From NCBI RefSeq assembly GCF_034190915.1, contig NW_026947502.1:33572785-33636784 (forward strand): a stretch of 64,000 bases of DNA, given 5' to 3'. Below the pieces are notes generated by a model that worked only from the letters and a program-made list of their open reading frames with translations, was not told the DNA's origin and did not search any database. A program made the position numbers and the translations under genes. The first letter of the stretch is position 1; each line of letters begins with the position of its first letter. Below are positions 1 through 9,674 of this stretch, one piece after another. The stretch is from Cavia porcellus (lineage: Eukaryota > Chordata > Mammalia > Rodentia > Caviidae).

Positions 1-1290
1 TCTACAAAAAGATTCACCCATCTATTTATTATAGTTCAAATTGGCCAAATATATTTCAGTGCACTATGATTTTGTAAGATTATTGTCAGTCTATATATCT
101 GTTGTCCATTTGCCTGCTCTGTAAACAACTGTTTGTTTTTATTTGAGCTCAAAAATTTTTCTTCCTCTTTTACATTTTCAGATCATTTAATCAAGGTTTA
201 TTTGGGTTATAGATTTTAAAAACATGCTTCCACCTAGGTTGCCAGCTTGTCAAAATGATGCTAATATTGGTTAAACAAAATCCCTTGGAGTGAGGAGACA
301 CTGGACAGGACTTCAATTAATAAACAAAAAAGTGGCCACCTGGTAACTTTAACCAACTCTTGTTCATTGATTGGAGGCCCGAATAATCTCCATAGCCTTA
401 TGGGAGACACCTCAATTAAAGTTTATATGACTAAGACAATTCATTGTTGATCTGATATATTCATGCCTTCAAATATAAAATTGGGATTGGTTATGATGAC
501 AAGTGTTTTCTTTCAGACTTAGACATCTGCCGTTTTCTTGTGCTTCAGGCAGGAGATTCAGGTCAGACCAACGCAAGGTCACCAGTCAAATGATAATTTT
601 TAAACAAAAGTTTATATAATGTATGTGCTATACTTAAAGATGCTTAAATATTGAGCAGTCCAAACAATATCACAAATTTCTTCAGTGCTCAAATGTTAAG
701 AACAACCATGGTCAATAGAAAATAATAGTCCCATGTAATGTTCTATGTTAAGCTTACTGCCTCTACTGCACTGTGCAGTTAGCAATATTTTGGATGTTCA
801 ACAACTAAAATTAAGAGATAATCATAAATTCCTTCTGGATTCCTTTTGCTTGGATCCACCAGATCTTTTCCAAAAAAAGGTTATATGATGCATATTGGGG
901 CCGTAAACTGGCATTAAATGACACCACAGCTGATCTCTCTTCTAAATAAAAAAATAAAATTAATAAAACAGGCCATCCTCCAAAAGTCAGATGGTATTAA
1001 ACATTCTAACAGCACAGGAGATAACTTATACAATTGTAAAACCTAAATATGTATAATGACAAACAAATGACACGTCAGTTTCTAAAATTCCCTGGTTTTC
1101 CCAGTTTCTAAAATTACCTTATCTTTATGCTCCTTATGGGAAGCCATTACTAAAGTTATAATCATAAATATCATGTTGATTATATTGACTCCTGCATACT
1201 TGATTCTTTGCCTTTGTATCCTTTAGACTTAAAGCTGTTCACTCACCCAAGATAAAAACCAGATGTCTTGTGACTGTGGAGGAGACAGAT
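1..1290. other. AT-rich sequence upstream of the ERV relic, nothing recognised
   Basis: No ORF, SINE or LINE signature was recognised. It could be decayed gag or leader of the retroviral relic that follows, or host DNA. I saw no copy of the 3' LTR start (TGAAAGGTTC) here, so a matching 5' LTR is absent, deleted or outside the window. Confidence 0.4.
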
Positions 1291-1660
1291 ACCGTCCATT
1301 GATACCATCCCAAGACAAAAGGCTAAACTTGGCCCTCAGAACCCACAGGGAGACCTTAATAATGGTTTTTCCTGTATTCAATAGAGATAAAAATCAAAAG
1401 GAAAGATAACAATCTGATCTTTTAGCAGTAAGGCTTGGAACTCTGAGATAGGTAAACTGAGACAAGGTAGAGCTGCCCAAGCCCCTCTCAGATCATACTT
1501 CAAGTGCAACAAAGAAAGACATTGGGCAAGAGAGTGCCCCAACCCTGGAATTCTTCTGGGGTCTTGCCCCTATTGCAATCTCAAGCATGATTGGTAGAGT
1601 GACTGTCCTAGCAACCAGAGAGCGGGTAAGCCATCCTCTAACTCCTCGCCCTCACAGGAG
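1290..1660 (+). pseudogene. ERV gag remnant with two damaged nucleocapsid zinc knuckles
   Basis: Finger 1 (1,496-1,537) reads YFKCNKERHWAREC, so the first zinc-ligand Cys is now Tyr. Finger 2 (1,565-1,606) is in the same frame and reads CPYCNLKHDW, stop, SDC. Asp occupies the usual zinc-ligand His position and a TAG interrupts the finger. Upstream sequence resembles the C-terminal part of a capsid region but is frame-broken. The intact family protein packages viral RNA; this copy cannot. Confidence 0.75.
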
Positions 1661-1779
1661 ATCTTATTACCACCACATTCATCACTGACTGATCTACTCA
1701 GACTTGCTGCTGAAGACTGATGAAGTTCAGGGTCCACAGCCCTCCTTTAAGGTATCCTTGTCAGAGCCCCAAATCCCAT

Positions 1780-2290
1780 TGGAGGACTCAGGTATGACTT
1801 CTGTACTTAGTACATAGAGGCCATGTATAATGTTCTTCCTGAGTTTTCAGGCCACTATTTTAAGTCCTCAGTCTTTATAGTGGGTAGCCTTTGCAGACAG
1901 CGCCGATTCCATGCAGGTTTCAGATTCTCTTCTTCTCTGGTTGATCCCATAGTTTGAGATACCTCCAATTCCACCTGTGCTACCCATGCCATGTCTATTT
2001 TAATTTGTCTCAGGGTTCCTTCAATTTTTCCTTGCATTCCCTAATATCCCATAGCTCCCAAACATTTACAGAACTTAAAGCTATAATTGAGCACCTTTTA
2101 GACAACGGTTTTCTTAAACCTACCCATTTACCCTATAATACTCCCATTCTCCCAGCATTCAAGCATTATGTGTCTTATCGTCTAGTGCAGGACCTTGGGG
2201 TAATCAATAATGCCATTATCCCAATCCACCCAGTAGTGCCAAACCCTTATACCATGCTCTCTCATATGCCTCCCTCACTCCACCACTCAC
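1780..2290 (+). pseudogene. ERV pol remnant: protease-like site and reverse-transcriptase N-terminal half
   Basis: GAC-TCA-GGT at 1,785-1,793 gives Asp-Ser-Gly followed by MTSVLS, resembling a corrupted retroviral aspartic protease active site. Further on, an open stretch at about 2,060-2,290 contains LLDNGFLKP, YNTPILP, YRLVQDLGVIN and PVVPNPYTMLS, the conserved N-terminal finger region of gammaretroviral-type RT. The catalytic Asp-Asp region is not present before sequence similarity is lost. Confidence 0.8.
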
Positions 2291-2469
2291 TTTATAGTCA
2301 TAGATCTTTAAAATGCCTTTTTAAAATTCCATTGTGTTTGCGCAGACTGACTCAGACAATTTTAAAGTCTCAACAACTTACATCTGTCATCACTATAGTA
2401 AAACTTCTCCTCAGGGACAGAGCACTCCCTACCTTTCCTATTCAAATATTTGCACACACAATGCTGGTC

Positions 2470-2640
2470 AGGACTGACAGGTAGATTTTACACACATCCC
2501 TGCCACAAAACTCTCAAATATCTTCTCACCTTTGTTTGTACTTTTTCAGGATGGATAAAAGCCTTTCCCACAACCAGGGAGGCTGCTGATACAGTTACTA
2601 AAGTCCTGTTACAGAAAATCATTCCAAGGACTACAACTAA
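2470..2640 (+). pseudogene. ERV integrase core fragment
   Basis: About 40 residues around TFSGWIKAFPTTREAADTV match the integrase core strand and helix that follow the first catalytic Asp in gamma-type retroviruses. The junction with the RT segment lacks the intervening RNase H and zinc-binding parts, marking an internal deletion. The frame is lost after about 2,690. Confidence 0.75.
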
Positions 2641-2699
2641 AATGGAGTGCCCCCTACCCAGTCTTCCTCAGAAATTCAATGATGATCATGGTTGCTAGA

Positions 2700-3587
2700 C
2701 TGCCATCCTGGTTCCACATCACTCAAGCTAAGCAGTGCCCTCCTAATCCTAACTCCCCTAACCCTACACATTCTGAGAGGTCATCTCATCTCCTATCTCC
2801 CACCCATCTCCATCTCACCAAGGTCTCACAGCCACAACTGTCAGGCTAAAGTCATGTTTTGTTACCCAATTTCGTTCCTAATCCCTTATATTCTATTAAT
2901 TAATTAGTTTTTACAGCAGAACTCTTGTTGGTCTTTCCTAAACACTTTCACATCATGTGTAATATCGTCTTCATGTTGCTCTATGTAACAACTGTCTTAG
3001 TTCTCTCTACCCTCATCTGTTTAGTCAAACATGAGATCCCTGCGGGCCTAGGCTCTTAGGTCCCTTATAGCGACAGAGTCATGGCCCTCCCCTCCTCTAC
3101 TCTGTAATTTCCCAAATATGATTCAACCAGGCCTTATATTTCTCATCCCTCTTATTCTTTCCAGCTGAATTCCTGGATCAGAGATAAGCCCTACCTACCT
3201 ACACTTTTAACTATTACCCTTTAAGATGGGGAAATAATTACCTCTCATAACTTCACTCCTCCTAACCCCACACTTATTTTTCAGAACTCTATCTCACCAT
3301 GGTCCCAATGGAATGGCATATTTAAAGCAAAGACACTTTTCCTTCTGCCTCCGCTGGGTCCTTAAATATGATAGTGGTCTGCCTCCTCATAGCACCTTGT
3401 CTCTTTGTTTTTCCAGTCTAACATGTGGGCATTCACTAATGATAAAGTTGTCCTGGCTGAAACACCTGGCACCAGCTTCTACATGGGCATCAACCGCCAT
3501 CCCATCAACCTTCTTAAACTCCAATACAGCACCCCACCTTTTCAGCATGAAGTAGCAAGAGAGAGACGTTGCCCTTTCTTAACAATA
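2700..3587 (+). pseudogene. Probable ERV pol-end/env region, eroded
   Basis: Lies between the integrase fragment and the polypurine tract, where env belongs. Several short frames are open, but none carries an env motif I recognise with confidence. Assigned by position only. Confidence 0.4.
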
Positions 3588-3599
3588 AAAATATGGGAA
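3587..3599 (+). other. ERV polypurine tract
   Basis: The purine-rich AAAAATATGGGAA directly precedes the TGAAAGG LTR start. This mirrors the purine-tract-then-TGAAAG junction of gammaretroviruses. Two T residues interrupt the purines. Confidence 0.6.
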
Positions 3600-3940
3600 T
3601 GAAAGGTTCTTGCCTGAGAATAAATTACTCTTTGGTTATGGCGGTGGTCTAATGTGGCGGAAGGCCAAAGCGGGAACACCTACCACTTCCTGCTTCTTCC
3701 TCAAACTTAATTACAACTTCTCTTCCTGTTTGCATGTGAAGAAAACTCTAATCAGCTCCTGGTGCATCATCAATGCCCACCCTAAGCACCACCCCCAGTC
3801 AGAGGTATATCCAATGCCCACATTCCAGCAGAAAAAGCCTGGCCGTCATTGACTGGTGGTCATTGACATTTCTCCACATCCTTGGATAAAGGCTACTTTT
3901 AATTTATATTCTCTCTTTCATTGTGATGAAAACTCTTTCA
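3600..3940 (+). mobile_element. ERV 3' LTR
   Basis: Begins TGAAAGGTTC right after the polypurine tract and probably ends in a CTCTTTCA at 3,920 or 3,940; both occur, so the end is uncertain. An ATAAAG near 3,888 may be the old poly(A) signal. No target duplication could be verified because the 5' LTR is not in view. Confidence 0.55.
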
Positions 3941-4067
3941 GCTTGTATCTTCAGTTAATTAGCATGATTAAATGCATTAATAGTTTCTAATATTAAACTT
4001 TTTGTCTTTCTGAGAGAAATGTGATTCAGTTCTGCTATATTTCCTATGTTGCTATTTTAAAATTTAT

Positions 4068-4145
4068 TTTTGGTACTAGGGATCAAACTCACAACCTTAT
4101 GGTTACCAGGCCAGAATTTGAGCTGTTGAGCTAGATCTCAGGCCC
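4068..4145 (-). mobile_element. ID-family (tRNA-derived) SINE fragment
   Basis: The plus strand reads as the complement of an ID-type SINE: TGGTACTAGGGATCAAACTC through GAGCTAGATCTCAGGCC. It is diverged and has no clear target duplication. Confidence 0.65.
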
Positions 4146-5107
4146 TATGTTGCTTTATTTGGCTTGCCTATATTTATAAAGGGATTTTATATCTATGTTC
4201 ATAAGTAAGACTTTCATATAATTTTTGTTTCCCATAATATACATCTCTGGTTGCAGTATCAACATTATTCTAACTTCATAGGAGGATTTTCAATGTTTCC
4301 TCTTCTGTATTTTCTTAAAAATTTATGTAAGATTCTAATTTGTCTCTTCAGCATTTCATAAAACACCTTTGTAAATCACTTCAGTTTGTGTATATTTGAA
4401 GGAAAGAAAATAGTTTTCTACTTTATTTGTGACAGCTACAGTAGTTCATATTTTTTCTAGAGGTTTTTCATTACATCTGGGCTCTAAAATTAGTTGGTAC
4501 AAAGTTAATAATTTTATTGTATTTTTAATCTCAATCCTTTATGTAGTTTCATTTTAATAAACATTTTTATTTTGCTCTAGCTAATTTGTTCTATCTTTTA
4601 AAAGAATCAGTATTGATTGGTTTTTGTTAATCTTCATCTTTTTTATGGTATCTATTTTTTCTCTGTTCATTAATCAATTCTAATCAAAATCATATGAGTT
4701 TATTTTCCATTTCCATTTTAGCTACTTGTTCTAACTTTAAGATCAGAGACTGAGGTCTTCGTAATATTTGTTGCTTGAAATGTATTGGGCTTTGTTTATG
4801 GACTGGTATATGCATGTGTTTTCTCATAAAGGAGTTCTCTATTAAATTCAGTTATTTATTGTGGCATTTGATTCTTTTTTAAAACTTTTTTTCATTGATA
4901 GGTATGTTTTAAAAACTCTATGAGTATGATTAAGTTTGTCAGTTTCACCTGGAAGCACATTCATTGTTTTGTTTGTTGAGATCTGAAGTATGTTACTAGG
5001 TACATGCAAGCTTAGAATTGTAATTCTCTTTGTTTTGAAATTTTCTGTTTTGTTTACTGCTATAGGCCTTGTGTCTAATACAGGAGTCACCAAATAATAG
5101 ATTTCTA

Positions 5108-5220
5108 GGCTGGGGATATAGCTCAGTGGCGCAGTGCCTGCCTGGCAAGCATAAGATCACAAGTTCAATCCCCAGTACCAAAATGATAATAATAATAATA
5201 TAAAAATAATAATAATTATA
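5108..5220 (+). mobile_element. ID-family SINE with TAA-rich tail
   Basis: Starts GGCTGGGGATATAGCTCAG (Pol III A box TAGCTCAGTGG) and continues to GTTCAATCC (B box) and CCCAGTACC, then a (TAA)n-like tail. Body close to a tRNA-Ala-derived ID consensus. Inserted in L1 sequence. Confidence 0.85.
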
Positions 5221-5743
5221 GACTCTCCTAAAAACTAATTGAATTGAAATTTTCATATGTATATTGTGACCATCAATTTCAATAATTTCTTTTTGGTAAA
5301 GTTTATTTGGTCTGAACAGTGGAAAAAATAATATTTTTATTTGTATTTGATTAATATACTGTTTTATAGTATCTTCTTTCAACTTTTCTATATTTGTGTG
5401 TTTTAAGTATATCTTAAATACACTTATATTTTAACACTTACATTTTTAACCCCAGTGTTGCAGTGTAGTTTATAATTGAAGAACTGAGTCAATATACATT
5501 GATCATATTACATGATGTATTTGAACTCTCTTGTATCTTGTTTTTGGCTTTTTGTAAATTCCTTTGGATTATTTTTTTTTCTTTTTCTCATTTACAACTT
5601 TTCCTCCACTGTTTGGTATTACATGCCCTGTTACTCTTATAATGAATGCACTGACATTTTATAACTATAAATTTATTAAATGTATATTATTTATCCCCAC
5701 ACAAAATAAACTATCTTATAGTGTTTCACATATGATCATTTTA

Positions 5744-5915
5744 ATCTGGGTATGGTGGAGCATACCTATAAACCCATTTACTTGGAGAGCTGAGGCAGGA
5801 AATTGAAAGATGGAGGCCAGGATGGACAACTTGAGCCCCTGTCACAAAGTAGAAAGGGCTGGCAATTTCAGTGCTCTTTAGATTCAGTCCTCCTAAAAAC
5901 CCCACAAAACCTGAT
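5744..5915 (+). mobile_element. B1-type SINE, possibly a B1+ID dimer
   Basis: The left part has the 7SL-derived features GGGTATGGTGGAGCATACC, GCTGAGGCAGGA and GGCCAGGATGG. After a short A-containing linker, GGGCTGGCAATTTCAGTGCT and a GATTCAGTCC resembling an ID B box follow. Dimeric B1+ID elements are known from squirrel-related rodents. The right half is diverged, so the dimer reading is tentative. Confidence 0.6.
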
Positions 5916-6445
5916 CACTCTGATCTTGTTCTATCTGCTTTTGTATACGGCAATCTGAATTCTAAATTAACTTCTGTAGTTCTATAGATTAAAGAATTTG
6001 TTTAACATTGATTTACTCATAAATTTAGCCAAATTTGACATTTTTTCTTTGGTCCCTCCCTTCTTCCATTTTAGACCTACCTTCTGGAATAGTTTTCATT
6101 TTTCCTGACGCACATATTCTACAGTTACACTGAAAATCTCTTCTCAGCCTTCTTTTTTTGTCAAGCAACATCTTTGTTGTGCACTTGTACTTGAAATGTA
6201 GTTTTTCTGGGTATCAGTACTAGGTTTACAGTGAGTTTCTCACTTGGTATGTTGCAGATGTCATTCCATTTTCTGTTCTCCACTTTTCCTCTTTAAAATG
6301 CAGCCATCATTACACAGGGTTTTGAATGGATGGGCTCTGGAACAGTGAATATCACTTTGTAGTTTATTAGGAATGTAATCCTTTGAGGCTTATTCTAGAT
6401 CTACTGAAAGCAAACTCTGCAGCTGAGTTCAGGAATGCACCCCCC

Positions 6446-6447
6446 AA

Positions 6448-6480
<33 letters not shown>
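6446..6480. repeat. (CA)n microsatellite
   Basis: About 14 CA units preceded by CCCCCCAACAC and with one TCACAC interruption at the right end. Confidence 0.95.
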
Positions 6481-6481
<1 letters not shown>

Positions 6482-6710
6482 GCAGTACCACTAAGGGTAG
6501 AAACATTCCAATCTTTTCTAAAATTTTATTTTTTCACTCATTTTTGAAAGTGTGTTCTGCTCATTAAGTTCTCCCTGTGGGACTCAAACTTGCCGTCCTT
6601 CTGCCTTATCCTAGGAATGTGTTTTGAAAAGTCCACTAAGTGCTTCTGTTATACACAACATTTGAGAACCGATGACCTAATTCCTGTTCCTTTAAAGAAT
6701 AAAAGTAGTC

Positions 6711-7043
6711 TATCTTAGTTACTTTTTACTCATCGCTGAGACAAAATACTTGAAGCCCAAAGTTGGGAAAGGAAAAGTTATTTCTTACAGTTTTTGGAGG
6801 TTTCAGTTTCATACTCAGTTGGCTCTAAGGAAGGCTGACATGGTGGATATGGCTGGGCCGCAGTTCATGGCATTTGCAAACAGCAAGGCAGCAACCGGCA
6901 AAAGAGCAAGACACACCTTCTTCCTGCCATTACATTACATCCTGGCTCTACTCCTACTCCAATCCAAGCACTAGACAATGAGCCAATCACAATGCATGAT
7001 GCAAATGCATGAGGCCTGGGGGCCACAGACATAAACCATGACG
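6711..7043 (-). mobile_element. Solo MaLR-type LTR with 5-bp target duplication
   Basis: The sequence is the complement of the same LTR family as 58,846-59,219; compare TATCTTAGTTACTTTTTACT here with the complement of that element's 3' end. It is flanked by perfect TAGTC duplications at 6,706-6,710 and 7,044-7,048. One terminal base is mutated (CG for TG). Structure fits a solo LTR of the MST/MT/ORR1 group. Confidence 0.8.
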
Positions 7044-7048
7044 TAGTC

Positions 7049-8820
7049 CATCTTTTCTTTCAGGCTGCCTTTAAAATTCTTCTGCTTCTGGTGTTCTATG
7101 GACTATGGTAAGTCCAGGAAAGGATTTATTTCATTTAGTTTGATTGGGATTTCTTGGACTTGCAGAACAAGTGGATTAGTGGCTGTCATTAATTTTAGAA
7201 AACTGCAACACAGTACCCCTTTTAAGAACCTTAGTTGATGGTTACATGTGTGTAGTACATGATGTCCACATTCCTTTTGGGGAGTAGGTGCACATACATA
7301 ACACATCCTAGCTCATTTTTCATCTGGTGTCCTTCCCTCCCCAACTCTTGTCATCAGTTGATCCCCTGCTAGTTTTCTGTACCTGCTGACAGTGCATGTG
7401 TCTACATTGCCTTTGTGGAGTTGGCCATCCCGATTCCTCTCTTTCATCTCCTTGCCTTTCTCTTCCTCCCTATGCCCTCCATCTTTTGATTCCCTTCTCC
7501 TTTGCAAGTGATTTATCTCCAACTTCCTATTATCTTTTATTTTGTTCATTACTTTAATTCTGGGTTTTTCATATAGCACAAACCTTGTGAAATTTAATCA
7601 TATGTGTCTGATTTATTTCCCTGAACATTGTGGTCTCAAGGTGCGCCCATCTTCCTGCTAATGACTTAAGTTCATCTTTCTTTATGGTGGAGCTGTACTC
7701 TATTATGTATAAATACTACATTTTCCTTATCCATTAACCTTTGTGAATAGACATATAAACTGCTTCCAAGATTTAGCTATTATGAGTTGTGCTGCTATAA
7801 ACACAGGTGTGTTTCACTCACTATAATATCATATCTTTAACTCTTTCAAGATACCTAAAAGGGGAATAGTTGGGTCAAATGAAATTTCTAGTTTTCATTT
7901 CTTGAGGAATCTCCATGCTGATTTCCAAATCGACTGTACTAGTTTACTTTCGCATCAATAAGGAAGAAAGATTCCTTTTCCCCTGTAGCCTCTCCAGCAT
8001 TAGTTATTTGATTTGTTGATGATAGCTATTCTTTCTGGGGCAAAATGGAATCTCAGTGTTGTACTAATTTGCATTTCTGTAATGACCCACTGTGTGGATC
8101 ATATATTTATTGGCCATCTGTACTTCTTCTGATGTGAAAGTCTATTGATTTCTCTTGTCCTTTTTATTGTGCCTTTTATTTTGGGTAATCTAGTTTTTTT
8201 CATTCTTTATATGTGCTAGACCAGTGATGGTGAAACTTTTAGGAGCCAAACACCCAAACCGCAACCCAAAACCCATTGATTTATTGCAGAGTGCCAACAC
8301 TGCAATTAAACCTGAAGACTAAAGATTTAGTTTAGAAAAAACTTTTATTTGATACTGAGTTGGTGGTACAACCTGGTGTGCATGTAGACAGAGAGGGCTC
8401 CATGTGTGCCACACGGTCACTACCACTGTTCTGGACATGAGTTCTGTGCCTGAGGAATCGCTGACAAAATTTATTTCCCCATTCTGTAGGTCATGTTTTC
8501 ACTCTTTTGGTGGTTTTTTGTTTGTTTGTTTTTGCTAGGAGAACATTCATAATTTAATAGGATTAAATTTATAATTTAATATGATTCCATTTATTGATTC
8601 TTAAAACTATTTCCTGTGCAAGTGGGGTTCTGTTTGGAAAGTCCTTGCCTGTGTCTATGAATTTAAGAGTTGTACCTATCTTTTCTTCCAGCAGGTGAAG
8701 TGTTTCTGGTTTAATATTTAATTCTTTGATGCATATTGATTTTAGTTTAGTACATGGTAAGAGATATGAATCTAGATTCAATCTCCTGGATGCAGAGAGC
8801 CAGTTTCACCAACATCATTT
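7049..8820 (-). mobile_element. LINE-1 copy A, 5'-truncated, antisense
   Basis: The pyrimidine-rich block near 7,320-7,520 is the complement of an L1 3' UTR purine tract. From about 7,640 the plus strand is recognisably the complement of the ORF2 C-terminal end (GGGTCAAATGAAATTTCTAG near 7,872). It runs to about 8,820, where the L1 is 5'-truncated and abuts the 3' end of copy B. A hAT-like element is inserted at 8,222-8,428. Confidence 0.8.
8222..8428. mobile_element. hAT-like non-autonomous DNA transposon, 207 bp, in L1
   Basis: The left end reads CAGTGATGGTGAAAC and the complement of the right end CAGTGGTAGTGACCG, matching at 10 of the first 12 bases. The flanks tgctagac (8,214-8,221) and ttctggac (8,429-8,436) agree at 6 of 8, and only the right copy continues the L1 reading. 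This fits an 8-bp hAT target duplication made in the L1. There is no coding capacity. The ends recall horizontally transferred hAT families of mammals and reptiles, but I cannot assign it to one by eye. Confidence 0.7.
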
Positions 8821-9097
8821 TTTGTTGTTGTTAAGTTTATTGGTACAATTTAGAGATACAAGGTGATCACATTCATCACAGGGAATTTGTGCCTACACAT
8901 GATATATCTTGATTCCTGTTTTTCCTCATTCCCCTCCCTGTCCTCCAATTCCTCTTCCCCTCCTTATTTACAAAGCTTTCCTTCCATTTTATTTTTATAT
9001 CCTTTTATTCTTTTCCCTTTCCTTGTCCCCACCCCCCACCCCTTCCTTGTTTCCCTTTCCTTTTGAACGATTTCTTCCAATTTCAAAGTATCTATTA

Positions 9098-9674
9098 TGT
9101 TGAGGACCACCTAGACAACTCTCCTTGAAAAAAAGCAATTATTTCCATTTTGGCTAAACCTGGCCCTATCTCCATGTATTGATATGCACAAACCTGGCTG
9201 GGCTACTTCCTAATCCCCTCAACTGGCCTAAGTCTGTCTGGCTTAAGTGTCAAGGCAACAGGTCAGTTTTTCCCCATCCCGTGACTCCCAAAAAACATGT
9301 GTAAGCCAGGCTGGATGGAGAGCCATGCTCATGCTGTCGGCTGGGATGCAGCCTTCAGAAAGAGGCTATGACTTCCTGGGGCATAAAAGATTACACACCA
9401 GAGCTGAAGCATCAGTCCCAAAACATTAGCTACTCCCTCAAGCTGTGTTGTACAGATTACACCTTCTCTCTCTCTCTCTGCACATTGCAGAGGTAATTAC
9501 AGGCTACTAGCTAGCTCAGCTCAGGGGACTCACATACTTGCCACCACTCTCATTCTCCGACCGCTCCCCTCATCATGAATTAAACCTGAGTTTGCCTTGG
9601 GTCCAGGCCTTTGTTCCAGTGAACCACTATCTCTGCTGGACTCAGGAGCCCCTCAGCTCCCCCTCAGCTCCCCA
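9098..9674 (+). mobile_element. ERV-like solo LTR inserted in L1 copy B
   Basis: A GC-richer block interrupts L1 sequence. It starts TGTTGAGGACCACC, has a TATA-like CATAAAAGATT near 9,381, a CT-repeat at 9,465-9,479, an ATTAAA poly(A)-like signal at 9,579, and ends near CTCCCCA. Possible 6-bp duplications CTATTA (9,092-9,097) and CTATAA (9,678-9,683) differ at one base and leave three unexplained bases at the right end. The family is not recognised. Confidence 0.5.

Larger units (their letters stand above)
1290..3940 (+). mobile_element. Degraded gamma-type (class I, ERV1-like) endogenous retrovirus with 3' LTR
   Basis: Order on the plus strand: end of gag with nucleocapsid zinc fingers, a protease-like DSG, a reverse-transcriptase segment, an integrase segment, a possible env region with no intact frame, a polypurine tract and an LTR. 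Stops and frame changes break every gene. RT passes into integrase within about 200 bp, so the C-terminal RT, RNase H and N-terminal integrase coding is deleted. Two nucleocapsid fingers and a TGAAAG LTR start fit a gammaretrovirus-like ERV. No gene can be expressed intact. Confidence 0.8.
4200..6330 (-). mobile_element. Degenerate LINE-1 ORF2 fragments, antisense
   Basis: T-rich on the plus strand. Several stretches match the complement of mammalian L1 ORF2 5' half, including the regions around 4,500-5,095, 5,225-5,740 and, more weakly, 5,950-6,300. Interrupted by an ID SINE (5,108-5,220) and a B1-type SINE (5,744-5,915). No reading frame survives. Confidence 0.6.

Noticed and set aside
1954..2484. 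176-codon frame as an intact retroviral protein
   Set aside because: Only the middle is RT-like. The start has no retroviral similarity and the end runs past the RT/IN deletion, so it is a relic frame.
5108..5185. Possible tRNA-Ala gene
   Set aside because: A and B boxes are present, but the body does not close into a tRNA acceptor stem and it ends in a TAA-rich tail; it is an ID SINE.
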